This document shows, piece by piece, positions 18,971 through 26,352 of a stretch of 45,035 nucleotides of DNA (position 1 is its first letter; every line of letters begins with the position of its first letter). Both the position numbers and the translations under genes were made by a program. The notes beneath the pieces were generated by a model. That model was not told the origin of the DNA. It made no database searches and saw nothing but the letters and a program-made list of their open reading frames with translations. The DNA comes from Lactobacillus agrestimuris. GTDB taxonomy: Bacteria; Bacillota; Bacilli; Lactobacillales; Lactobacillaceae. The stretch covers positions 1 through 45,035 of the forward strand of contig NZ_CALPCQ010000016.1 in assembly GCF_943193025.1 (NCBI RefSeq), in the 5' to 3' direction.

Positions 18971-20671
18971 TTACAAATTTGCATCCTTATCAAGGTTAAG
19001 AGTTGGGTTTAAGTTACCGATATGACCAGATTCTTTACCCATTGTCTTAGCAATTTGAGCATTAATAATATTTGGTCTACCTGATTCATATGCCTTTTCA
19101 AGAGCATCTTTCATTTCATTGTAGTTAGTTACAAAGTAGCTGTCTCCACCAAAGGCCTTTGAAAGATATTCATAGTGAGCATTAGCATCAAGTGTAGTTG
19201 GACTTAGTTGGTCTGCAACAACTTGGTCTGCACCATTGTAGATACCACCGTTGTTAACGACAACAACAGTAATTGGTAAATTGTAACGACAGATAGTTTC
19301 CATTTCCATTGCGTCAAAGCCAAAGGCACTATCACCTTCAAGGGCAATAACTGGCTTACCAGTTTCAACAGCTGCAGCAATTGCATAACCAAGACCAATA
19401 CCCATAACGCCCCAAGTACCAGTATCAAGACGGTGACGAGGCAATTGCATACCGATTAAGTTACGACCATTATCCAAAGTGTTGGCACCTTCACTAACAA
19501 TGTAAGTGTCTGGGTGCTTTTGCATTAATTCGTTAATTGGAGTGATTGCACCAAAGTAACCGAAGGTTGAAGAAGTATGTGATGCCTTAATCTTTGCAGC
19601 GAATTTTTCGTTGTTTGAGTTAACCTTAGTAGCAATTTCATCAAGCCAGTCTTGTGGTGCAGTAATACCTGCTGCCTTAACAGCCTTGTTCAACTTTTGC
19701 AAAACAGACTTGATATCACCTTGAAGTGGAGCTTGAATTTCACGGTTTGAGTCAAATTCGGTAGCATCAATATCAATTTGGATAAACTTAGCATCTTGTG
19801 AGAATAATGGAGATTCACCATTTGAAAGAAGCCAGTTAAGTCTTGCACCAATAAGTAAAACAACATCTGCCCCACCAAGTGACAATGATCTAGCAGAAGC
19901 GGCTGATGATGGATGATTATCTGGGAGAAGTCCCTTAGCCATTGACATTGGTAAGAATGGAATCTTAGTTGTATCAACTAATTCTTTTACTTCTTCTTCA
20001 CTACGTGCATATGCGGCACCTTTACCCAAAACAATCACTGGGTGCTTAGCATTCTTAAGTAAATCTACTGCACGATCAATTGCTTCATCTGCAGGTTCTT
20101 GCTTAGGCGCTGGATCAACAACTTTGTAAATCTTAGCATCTGCTTTTGTACTCATATCTGAAATAGTTGCAGCAGGAAGATCAAGGTAAACACCACCAGG
20201 ACGACCACTTACAGCAGTTCTAATTGCACGTGCAACAGCCAAACCCATATCTTGGGCACGATCAACACGATAAGCTGCCTTACAGAATGGCTTAGCACGG
20301 TTATATTGATCCAATCCTTCATAATCACCACGGTCTAAGTCAATAATGTGACGATCGGATGAACCTGAAATCATAATAAATGGGAAACAGTTCTTAGTAG
20401 CTTGTGCTAATGCTGCTAATCCGTTTAAGAAACCTGGTGCAGAAACAGTTAAAGCTACACCTGGTTTACCGTTAATAAAACCTGCTGCAGCTGCTGCATC
20501 AACTGCCGCATCTTCTCTTCTGAAGCCGTAGTACTTCATACCTTTGATTTCAGCTAAACGAGCGAAGTCGGTAACTGGAATACCAATCAAACCATAAATA
20601 TTTTTAATGCCATTTTCTTGAAGTGCATCGATAAGTAAGTCGGCACCACTAAATTTTTCTTCATCAGCCAT
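18971..20671 (-). CDS. oxc: Oxalyl-CoA decarboxylase
   Basis: Thiamine-diphosphate enzyme of 566 aa that converts oxalyl-CoA to formyl-CoA and CO2. The N-terminal TPP-activating Glu is in YGFRREDAAVDAA. The central nucleotide-binding domain spans about 195-340. The TPP/Mg motif is GDSAFGFDAMEMETICRYN...NNGGIY from about residue 445. Length and landmarks match Oxalobacter and L. acidophilus oxc. GGGAAATATT precedes the ATG. It is co-transcribed with the CoA-transferase and divergent from the AEC permease, with a cre-like site between them. Confidence 0.94.
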   Translation of the reverse strand: MADEEKFSGADLLIDALQENGIKNIYGLIGIPVTDFARLAEIKGMKYYGFRREDAAVDAAAAAGFINGKPGVALTVSAPGFLNGLAALAQATKNCFPFIMISGSSDRHIIDLDRGDYEGLDQYNRAKPFCKAAYRVDRAQDMGLAVARAIRTAVSGRPGGVYLDLPAATISDMSTKADAKIYKVVDPAPKQEPADEAIDRAVDLLKNAKHPVIVLGKGAAYARSEEEVKELVDTTKIPFLPMSMAKGLLPDNHPSSAASARSLSLGGADVVLLIGARLNWLLSNGESPLFSQDAKFIQIDIDATEFDSNREIQAPLQGDIKSVLQKLNKAVKAAGITAPQDWLDEIATKVNSNNEKFAAKIKASHTSSTFGYFGAITPINELMQKHPDTYIVSEGANTLDNGRNLIGMQLPRHRLDTGTWGVMGIGLGYAIAAAVETGKPVIALEGDSAFGFDAMEMETICRYNLPITVVVVNNGGIYNGADQVVADQLSPTTLDANAHYEYLSKAFGGDSYFVTNYNEMKDALEKAYESGRPNIINAQIAKTMGKESGHIGNLNPTLNLDKDANL

Positions 20672-20729
20672 AATATTTCCCTGCTTTCATTTCATTTTAA
20701 AATAATATATCTTTCTTTTTTAAGATAAG

Positions 20730-20775
20730 ACACTTATGTTTAAAAAGCAATTAATACACTTTTTGTTATAAGTGT
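20730..20775 (-). promoter_or_regulatory. ACACTTWT half-site cluster, candidate oxc operator
   Basis: ACACTTAT (20730-20737) and ATAAGTGT (20768-20775) are exact inverted partners. A third copy, ACACTTTT (20756-20763), forms a tighter imperfect inverted repeat with the last one. They lie 60-105 bases upstream of oxc and about 150 bases before the permease gene. A weak minus-strand promoter (TTGCTT and TTATCT at 20750-20723) overlaps. Regulator unknown. Confidence 0.5.
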
Positions 20776-20843
20776 TATTTTTTAATAAGTCATTTCTTTT
20801 GCTTTTCAAAATTTTTAAGACTATCTTAGTTTTAGTTAAAGAT

Positions 20844-20857
20844 TGTAAGCGATTAGA
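20844..20857 (+). promoter_or_regulatory. cre-like site (CcpA)
   Basis: TGTAAGCGATTAGA matches the catabolite-responsive consensus TGWAANCGNTNWCA at 13 of 14 positions. It overlaps the GATAAT -10 candidate of the permease gene (20856-20861), a position consistent with repression by CcpA in rich sugar. Confidence 0.65.
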
Positions 20858-20924
20858 TAATCATTAGTTTAATACATACTTTTGTATTCATTTAATCACA
20901 GTGATTGATAAAGGAGGGTATATC

Positions 20925-22100
20925 ATGACCAGAATCCTCGTTAATGACATTATTCCAATACTTGTCATTATGATTCTAGGTTACCTATGTGGAAAGTTTA
21001 AGTTCTTTGATGATGACCAACGACAAGGATTAAATAAGCTAGTTCTTAATATTGCATTACCTGCTGCCTTATTTGTTTCAATCGTAGCCGCTACAAGAGA
21101 AATGTTTGCTAGAGACATTAGATTAACCTTAATATCTGTTATTGGTGTAACAGGTTTATTCCTACTTAGTTACTTCTTAGATAGATGGCTCTTCCATCGT
21201 TCTATTCAAGAAGCAGCTGTCTGTGCATTAATTGCCGGTTCTCCAACTATTGGATTTCTAGGATTTGCCGTGCTTGACCCAATTTATGGAAATACTCCAA
21301 ATACTAACTTAGTTATCGGAATAGTTTCCATTGTGGTTAACGCCATTACTATTCCAATTGGACTTGCTTTAGTTAATAAGGGACAGGCTAATGACCGTGC
21401 AAAGGCCGCCGCAAGTGGTTCTACAGCTGGTACTACTGTTAAAGTTGCTCAACCAACCAAGTCGAATGAACCTGTTAAAAAAGTTGAAGTTACTGTACCT
21501 GATGGTATTCCTGTAACTGATGCAGAAGCTAAAGCATTAAAGGAAAAAGGTATTGATAGAGAAATTGACTTGATGCGTGCTGAGCTTAAAACTCACGGCG
21601 GCAAGAACGATAATCCTAAAAATTCGACTTGGGAAGCTATCATTAACGCTGTAAAACAACCAGTTGCTGCTGCTCCACTACTTGCCGTAATTCTGGTTTT
21701 AATTGGTGTCAAAATCCCAGCTTCTTGGGCTCCATCATTTGACTTAATTGCAAAGGCCAATTCTGGTGTTGCCGTTTTAGCCGCTGGACTTGCCCTATCA
21801 ACAGTCAAATTCACAATTGATAAAGAAGGTATTTGGAATACCTTCTATCGTCTATTCTTAACCCCAGCAATTATCGTAGCTGCCGCATACCTTACTGGTA
21901 TGACTGACCCAACAAAGATTTCAATGCTTTGTTTGGCTACCGGTTTGCCACCTGCATTTTCAGGAATTATTATTTCTAGTCGTTACAATATTTATGTCAA
22001 GGAAGGTGCTAGCTCAGTAGCTATTTCTACCGTCTTCTTTGCAGTAAGTTGTATCTTCTGGATTTGGGTATTACCAATTATTGCTGGATTCTTCCACTAA
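20925..22100 (+). CDS. AEC-family permease, likely oxalate/formate transport
   Basis: Auxin-efflux-carrier family membrane protein of 391 aa, similar in position to E. coli yfdV beside yfdU/yfdW. About five hydrophobic helices precede a charged cytoplasmic loop of about 80 residues (roughly 160-240, rich in Lys, Glu and Thr), and five more follow. Transport of oxalate, formate or both is inferred from context only. A GTG at 20901 is in frame, but AAAGGAGGG lies just before the ATG at 20925, so that is the start. Divergent from oxc and in the same direction as frc, which has its own promoter. Confidence 0.85.
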   Translation: MTRILVNDIIPILVIMILGYLCGKFKFFDDDQRQGLNKLVLNIALPAALFVSIVAATREMFARDIRLTLISVIGVTGLFLLSYFLDRWLFHRSIQEAAVCALIAGSPTIGFLGFAVLDPIYGNTPNTNLVIGIVSIVVNAITIPIGLALVNKGQANDRAKAAASGSTAGTTVKVAQPTKSNEPVKKVEVTVPDGIPVTDAEAKALKEKGIDREIDLMRAELKTHGGKNDNPKNSTWEAIINAVKQPVAAAPLLAVILVLIGVKIPASWAPSFDLIAKANSGVAVLAAGLALSTVKFTIDKEGIWNTFYRLFLTPAIIVAAAYLTGMTDPTKISMLCLATGLPPAFSGIIISSRYNIYVKEGASSVAISTVFFAVSCIFWIWVLPIIAGFFH

Positions 22101-22121
22101 TACTGGATTCTTCCACTAATA
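22084..22121 (+). repeat. 19-bp tandem duplication over the permease stop
   Basis: CTGGATTCTTCCACTAATA occurs twice head to tail. The first copy contains the stop codon; the second repeats GFFH-stop outside the gene. Probably a slippage duplication with no effect on the protein. Confidence 0.9.
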
Positions 22122-22143
22122 ATAGTAAAAAACTCTAATTAGT

Positions 22144-22172
22144 TGATAATTAAATTAAAAATATAGTATAAA
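22144..22172 (+). promoter_or_regulatory. frc promoter
   Basis: TTGATA (22144-22149) and TATAAA (22167-22172) with a 17-base spacer. The start codon at 22229 is preceded by a GAGAGGAAG site. Confidence 0.55.
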
Positions 22173-22228
22173 GAACGTGTTATGTTTTAGGATATATTTG
22201 TCCCAAGAGAAACGAGAGGAAGTTTATT

Positions 22229-23560
22229 ATGACTGAAAACAATTACGCACCATTAAAAGGTATTAAAGTTGTTGACTGGACTCAAGTTCAATCGGGTCCT
22301 TCATGTACTCAACTTTTAGCTTGGCTTGGAGCTGAAGTTATCAAGATTGAACGTACTAACACTGGTGATCCAACTAGAATGGAACTTCTTGATATTGAAA
22401 ATTCATGGAGTCTTTACTACTTACAACTAAACGCCAACAAGAAGTCATTGACTTTGAACATTAAATCACCAGAAGGTCAAAAGATTATGAATGACCTTTT
22501 GAAGCAAGCTGATGTCTTCGTAGAAAACATTAAGCCTGGTGCCGCTGATAAAGCAGGCTTTGGCTGGAAAGATGTTCACAAACTTAATCCACGTTTGATC
22601 ATGGCATCACTTAAGGGCTTTAACCAAGGATCACGTTTTGCTGATGTTAAGGCCTTTGAACCAGTTGCTCAAGCTGCTGGTGGTGCCGCAAGTGCTACTG
22701 GTTGGAACGAAGGAGATTTCAATATCCCTACTCAATCAGCTGCCGCACTTGGTGACTCAAACTCAGGTATGCACTTAACTATTGCCATTTTGGCTGCCCT
22801 TCTTCAACGTGAACAAACTGGCGAAGGTACTTTCGTATATCAATCAATGCAAGACGCTGTACTTAACCTTTGCCGTATTAAGTTACGTGACCAAATCATG
22901 CTTGATAACCTCGGCGCCCTTCCTCACTATGCTGTTTACCCTAACTTCAAGTGGGGTGATGCAATACCTCGTGCAGAAAACACTGAAGGTGGACAAGTTA
23001 TCGGTTGGACTTATAAAGCTAAAGGTTGGGAAACTGATCCAAACGCTTACGTTTATATCGTTATTCAAAACAGTGATAAGAGTTGGGAAACTCTTTCAAA
23101 GACCATGGGACACCCTGAATGGGCAACTGATCCAAGATTTGAAGGTTGGCAAAACCGTCAACTTCACAAGGAAGAAATTTATCCATTAATTGAAAGCTAT
23201 ACCAAGAACTACGATAAGTACGAATTAACTAAGACCTTAGGTGAAGCAGGTATCCCTGTAGGTCCTGTTCTTGACTGGCACGAACTTGAAAACGATCCAG
23301 ATTTGAACGAAGACGGTACTATCGTAACTATTGATCAAGGCGGTAATCGTGGTAAGTTCAAGACCATCGGTCTTCCATTCACCATGAGCAACTACAAGCC
23401 TGACTACAAGCGTGCACCTGATTTAGGTGAAAACAATGATGAAATCCTTGAATCACTTGGTTATGATCCTGAACAAATCAAAGACTTAGCTGCTAAGGGC
23501 GTAATTTCTAATAAACTTGAACCAAAGAACCCTAGAACTCAAGTTATTAAGGGTGAATAA
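22229..23560 (+). CDS. frc: Formyl-CoA:oxalate CoA-transferase
   Basis: Class III CoA-transferase of 443 aa that moves CoA from formyl-CoA to oxalate, feeding oxalyl-CoA to Oxc. The N-terminus VVDWTQVQSGPSCTQLLAWL and the active-site Asp176 in AALGDSNSGMH closely follow Oxalobacter Frc (Asp169 there). The mobile glycine loop, GGGGQP in Oxalobacter, is shortened to EGGQVIGW, which may alter turnover. The adjacent KAKGWETDPNAYVY block is well conserved. Its own promoter and terminator make it a separate transcript from oxc. Together with oxc and a permease it completes an oxalate-consuming, proton-consuming cycle. Confidence 0.94.
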   Translation: MTENNYAPLKGIKVVDWTQVQSGPSCTQLLAWLGAEVIKIERTNTGDPTRMELLDIENSWSLYYLQLNANKKSLTLNIKSPEGQKIMNDLLKQADVFVENIKPGAADKAGFGWKDVHKLNPRLIMASLKGFNQGSRFADVKAFEPVAQAAGGAASATGWNEGDFNIPTQSAAALGDSNSGMHLTIAILAALLQREQTGEGTFVYQSMQDAVLNLCRIKLRDQIMLDNLGALPHYAVYPNFKWGDAIPRAENTEGGQVIGWTYKAKGWETDPNAYVYIVIQNSDKSWETLSKTMGHPEWATDPRFEGWQNRQLHKEEIYPLIESYTKNYDKYELTKTLGEAGIPVGPVLDWHELENDPDLNEDGTIVTIDQGGNRGKFKTIGLPFTMSNYKPDYKRAPDLGENNDEILESLGYDPEQIKDLAAKGVISNKLEPKNPRTQVIKGE

Positions 23561-23579
23561 TTAATTCATTTATAGATTG

Positions 23580-23608
23580 AAAAAACTTCCAAGTTTGGAA
23601 GTTTTTTT
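23580..23608 (+). terminator. frc terminator
   Basis: AAAAAACTTCC and GGAAGTTTTTTT form a perfect stem around a 6-base loop. Confidence 0.92.
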
Positions 23609-23715
23609 GTGCTTATTTTTACTTCAAAAGCATCCCTTAAATTTCCTTAAATCCTATTGCACTGGGATAAAACTCAGAGTACAATATTTTTCATATTTAA
23701 GGAGGGTATTGAATT

Positions 23716-23898
23716 ATGCTTTCTATAATTTTATTTCTCTTGTTAGCTTGGTTATTCTTCAAGCTCGGCATCGGAATAATAAAAATCACTTTATACCTAA
23801 TTGCATTCGGAATTATCGCAATCTTCTTTTCATATTTGCTACTTCCAATCTTCGCAATTATGGCAACAGCTGGCATATTATTTGCGGCCTTACGTTAA
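23716..23898 (+). CDS. Small hydrophobic membrane protein, 60 aa
   Basis: Almost entirely hydrophobic 60-aa protein with two predicted helices (about 1-30 and 34-58) and few charged residues. AAGGAGGG lies before the ATG, and a strong terminator follows, so it is a genuine short gene and not noise. A longer frame from 23577 overlaps it in another phase and lacks a ribosome site. No recognised function; small membrane proteins of this kind are common in lactobacilli. Confidence 0.72.
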   Translation: MLSIILFLLLAWLFFKLGIGIIKITLYLIAFGIIAIFFSYLLLPIFAIMATAGILFAALR

Positions 23899-23919
23899 GA
23901 GAAAATATCAGAAAATAAT

Positions 23920-23956
23920 AGCACCTCAGTAGGATCAAACTACTGAGGTGCTTTTT
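23920..23956. terminator. Convergent terminator with 13-bp stem
   Basis: AGCACCTCAGTAG and CTACTGAGGTGCT pair perfectly around a GATCAAA loop, followed by TTTTT. It serves the small membrane protein and the convergent hydrolase gene. Confidence 0.92.
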
Positions 23957-23960
23957 AATT

Positions 23961-24527
23961 CTATTTAAGTGCTCGAACAATTAAATCTGAAAACAGCTCG
24001 TAGCCTGCTTTGCCAAAGTGTAAACCATCATTTTTCATCCCTTGGCACAAACTAGTTAAATTGCCCTGCTCTATTATTGCTTCAAATAAGCCAACATAAT
24101 TGAAATGATATTCTTTAGCTACTTCTTTAATTACTTGAACATAACGACTAACTAAGTCATTATCACGCACGTGTTGTTTATTTTCATCAACAGCTGGTGG
24201 TGAAATCAGATAGACATTATTTGGTCGATACTGACAAATTACTGCCGAAGCAATCAAGCTCATATTTTGTTTAAATTGCTTGAGTGGCACCTGCTTATGC
24301 GTTGCTAGATCATTAGTTCCAAGCAAGATAAATAATTTATCACATGGTTTTTGTTTTAAAACCAAATCATTTAGGCAAGCGAAAAATGCACCTGAATTAA
24401 TTCCTGACACGGCAGTATTATTTAACTCTATCCCAGAAATTTTTTGCCTAAGCTTTGCATCTAACATCGGTTCATCCAAACCTTCATAGCGAGCAACAAT
24501 ACTATCACCTGTTAAAAGCAATTTCAT
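23961..24527 (-). CDS. SGNH/GDSL-family hydrolase
   Basis: Cytoplasmic 188-aa SGNH hydrolase, an esterase/lipase-type fold. Block I is LLLTGDSIV with nucleophile Ser in GDS. Block II is the Gly in SGINSGAF, block III is LLGTNDL (Gly-x-Asn-Asp), and block V is DGLHFG with Asp and His. All catalytic blocks are intact. It has no signal peptide. Its ATG overlaps the stop of the upstream permease gene by one base (TAATG), giving translational coupling. The substrate cannot be told; related proteins act on acetylated sugars or lipids. Confidence 0.87.
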   Translation of the reverse strand: MKLLLTGDSIVARYEGLDEPMLDAKLRQKISGIELNNTAVSGINSGAFFACLNDLVLKQKPCDKLFILLGTNDLATHKQVPLKQFKQNMSLIASAVICQYRPNNVYLISPPAVDENKQHVRDNDLVSRYVQVIKEVAKEYHFNYVGLFEAIIEQGNLTSLCQGMKNDGLHFGKAGYELFSDLIVRALK

Positions 24528-25579
24528 TATTTCAATTCATCCTCTATCACATCATCTTTTGGCTTCGATTTCTTAGCTGATTTAATATCTAAAACATCTA
24601 GTAAGAAAGTAAAGATTGGAACTCCGACAATCAAGCCCCAAGTTCCCCAGAACTTCTCTGCGACAAGCAGTACAAGGAATGTATAGAAGATTGGTAAGTC
24701 AGTTTTACTGGCCATGAATTTTGGATTTAAGATATACGCTTCAATCGCGTGAATAATCATAATGATGACAAAGATATAAATTACATAGCGTAAACCACCA
24801 ACCGAGTAAGCAATAATGCTTAAAGGAATTAATGAAATAATTACCCCAGCAACTGGAACCAGGCTCAAAATAAAGACCATTAAGCCTAGAGCAATAATCT
24901 GTGGCATCCTCATGAAGGCCAAACAGATCATTGTTAAAGCAGTATTACATAAAGCGATGAAGAACTGCGCTTCAAGCACTACCCCAAAGGTATTAACAAA
25001 CTTTCTACCGAAGTACTGCACATCTTCAAAAAACCACTTAAAAACGCCACTTTTTACAAATAGGTTTGAAAAATCACTGACCTTTTTAAGTTCTATAGTA
25101 TAGAAGAAACTTAAAATTAATGACATGAAAATCGCAATTGTTAAGTTACCAACGCTCGTAATTGTATGGACCATGATACTCATGCCATTTTTAGCTTGTG
25201 TCACCAATTCATTCTTATTAACGAAGCGGGCAACATACTTCATGACACCTGCCATACTTTCACTTTCATAAAAGCCCATTACTGAGTGAACCATCTTACT
25301 TACCTGCACTACCAGCATTGGAATATATTTAGTCACCACAAAATATAAGAACAAAACGATCACAAGATAGATCAGACTAACCGTCACTTGAATTGGAACT
25401 TTAGGCAACTTTCTTTTAACAAAATTGATCATGTGCACCACAATATAGGTGAAAATAAAGGTCAACAAGATCGTATTCATCATTGCTCGCATTAGATAAA
25501 GCAAAGCTGCAATAATGAAAAAAACGACAAACCTTCGCACTGGCACATTTTCTTTAAACCTTTGCCAAGCTGTATTCAT
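24527..25579 (-). CDS. AI-2E family transporter (PerM-like)
   Basis: Integral membrane protein of 350 aa in the AI-2E/PerM family, with about eight hydrophobic segments arranged as pairs. The first pair lies near residues 18-55, and a central soluble stretch lies around 85-200. The family core PVAGVIISLIPLSIIA is visible, and the protein ends in a Lys/Asp/Glu tail. The family includes putative AI-2 exporters and Na/H antiporters, so the substrate is open. An ATG 15 bases upstream is in frame, but GGAGGGAGAAAGA sits directly before the ATG at 25579. First gene of an operon with the SGNH hydrolase. Confidence 0.85.
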   Translation of the reverse strand: MNTAWQRFKENVPVRRFVVFFIIAALLYLMRAMMNTILLTFIFTYIVVHMINFVKRKLPKVPIQVTVSLIYLVIVLFLYFVVTKYIPMLVVQVSKMVHSVMGFYESESMAGVMKYVARFVNKNELVTQAKNGMSIMVHTITSVGNLTIAIFMSLILSFFYTIELKKVSDFSNLFVKSGVFKWFFEDVQYFGRKFVNTFGVVLEAQFFIALCNTALTMICLAFMRMPQIIALGLMVFILSLVPVAGVIISLIPLSIIAYSVGGLRYVIYIFVIIMIIHAIEAYILNPKFMASKTDLPIFYTFLVLLVAEKFWGTWGLIVGVPIFTFLLDVLDIKSAKKSKPKDDVIEDELK

Positions 25580-25792
25580 TCTTTCTCCCTCCATTCAGAA
25601 AAGTATTCACTTTATTTTAAGCCTAAATGGAAGTTTGAAGAAATAAAATACTACTATTCCCCTTATCATTTCCTTAACTTTATTCATATTTTCTTCTCAA
25701 AAATAAACCCAAAATCACTAAAGAATATTCACACTTTTTTCTTAAATAAACTATATGATATATACAACATCAAAGAAAGGAAGGAATAACAA

Positions 25793-25909
25793 GTGAAAAA
25801 AGTAAAATCAACAATCACAATTTCACTGCTAGCAGCAGCTTCAGCAGGTGTAATTTTATCCAAACGGAAGAAAGGTAAAAGTTACTCCTTCCCAAAAGGA
25901 GTCAGGTGA
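25793..25909 (+). CDS. Small ORF, 38-aa basic membrane peptide
   Basis: GTG-initiated ORF of 38 aa with AAGGAAGG seven bases upstream. It reads MKKVKSTITISLLAAASAGV, then ILSKRKKGKSYSFPKGVR. One short hydrophobic helix is flanked by Lys residues and followed by a very basic tail, like a small membrane peptide, a type I toxin or a secreted peptide precursor. The next small ORF begins three bases after its stop, using a ribosome site inside this gene. A terminator follows both. No family recognised. Confidence 0.5.
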   Translation: MKKVKSTITISLLAAASAGVILSKRKKGKSYSFPKGVR

Positions 25910-25912
25910 TAA

Positions 25913-26011
25913 ATGTCAACTTCTCCAAGTTATGTTTTATGCGAAAGTGCTACGGAGACAAGCACTCCAGAAAATACAAAAACAAAATCTTATTTCAAAC
26001 ATTCAAACTAG
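25913..26011 (+). CDS. Small ORF, 32 aa, coupled to the previous one
   Basis: A 32-aa ORF starting MSTSPSYVLCESATETSTPE, Ser/Thr-rich with a single Cys. AAAAGGAG within the end of the previous small ORF provides its ribosome site. It is soluble and has no motif I recognise. The pair has the shape of a tiny two-gene operon, but coding status rests only on translation signals and spacing. Confidence 0.4.
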   Translation: MSTSPSYVLCESATETSTPENTKTKSYFKHSN

Positions 26012-26078
26012 ATAACTAAACATCTTATTTTTCTTATAAAAACACAAAAAATAATTAACTCTATCTATTCAATCTCTT

Positions 26079-26113
26079 AAGACGGACAGTGATATACTGC
26101 CTGTCTTTTCTTT
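26079..26113 (+). terminator. Terminator of the small-ORF pair
   Basis: AAGACGGACAGT and ACTGCCTGTCTT pair with one mismatch around GATAT, followed by a T-rich run. It closes the small-ORF transcript before the promoter of the serine leader. Confidence 0.8.
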
Positions 26114-26131
26114 TTATAAGAATAAAAGGTC

Positions 26132-26160
26132 TTGTCTAAACAAAGTACACATGATATTCT
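26132..26160 (+). promoter_or_regulatory. Promoter of the serine leader transcript
   Basis: TTGTCT (26132-26137) and TATTCT (26155-26160) with 17-base spacing, about 34 bases before the leader ATG. Confidence 0.6.
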
Positions 26161-26193
26161 AATTTTAAGAAATTTTTAAGTGAGGAATCTTAT

Positions 26194-26259
26194 ATGCATA
26201 CTAATCAGTTAAAATCATTACAATCAAGTTCCTCCTCAAGTTCTTCTGAGCTTGAGTGA
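26194..26259 (+). CDS. Serine-run leader peptide
   Basis: A 21-codon ORF beginning MHTNQLKSLQ, followed by eight consecutive Ser codons (26224-26247) and ELE, then TGA. AGTGAGGA provides a well-spaced ribosome site. The Ser codons are TCA, AGT, TCC, TCC, TCA, AGT, TCT, TCT, so both the UCN and AGY serine tRNA families are sampled. The ORF ends inside the pairing region of an attenuator and precedes a gene strongly resembling the serine/threonine exchanger SteT. A regulatory peptide sensing charged tRNA-Ser is the inferred role. Confidence 0.85.
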   Translation: MHTNQLKSLQSSSSSSSSELE

Positions 26260-26337
26260 TTTGGTATGCTTAAATAAAACGCAAGTAGCTTAACCGAATT
26301 CGCTCGTAAATTATCAACGTAGTGGATTCGGTTTTTT
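26235..26337 (+). promoter_or_regulatory. Serine attenuator, four pairing segments
   Basis: Segment 1 CTCAAGTTC (26235-26243, inside the Ser codons) pairs with GAGCTTGAG (26248-26256) as a 9-bp stem with a TTCT loop and one G-T pair. Segment 2 GAGTGATTTGGT (26254-26265) can pair with segment 3 ACCGAATTCGCTC (26293-26305) over 12 pairs with one bulge. Segment 3 also forms the 5' arm of a 13-bp terminator, AACCGAATTCGCT (26292-26304) with AGTGGATTCGGTT (26321-26333), followed by T residues. A ribosome stalled on Ser frees segment 2 for antitermination; one reaching the TGA covers it and lets the terminator form. Confidence 0.82.
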
Positions 26338-26352
26338 CTTTAAGGAGGTTTT

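Noticed and set aside
23577-23918. 113-aa ORF overlapping the 60-aa membrane protein
   Set aside because: It starts inside the frc terminator, lacks a ribosome site, and is in a different frame from the gene with AAGGAGGG.
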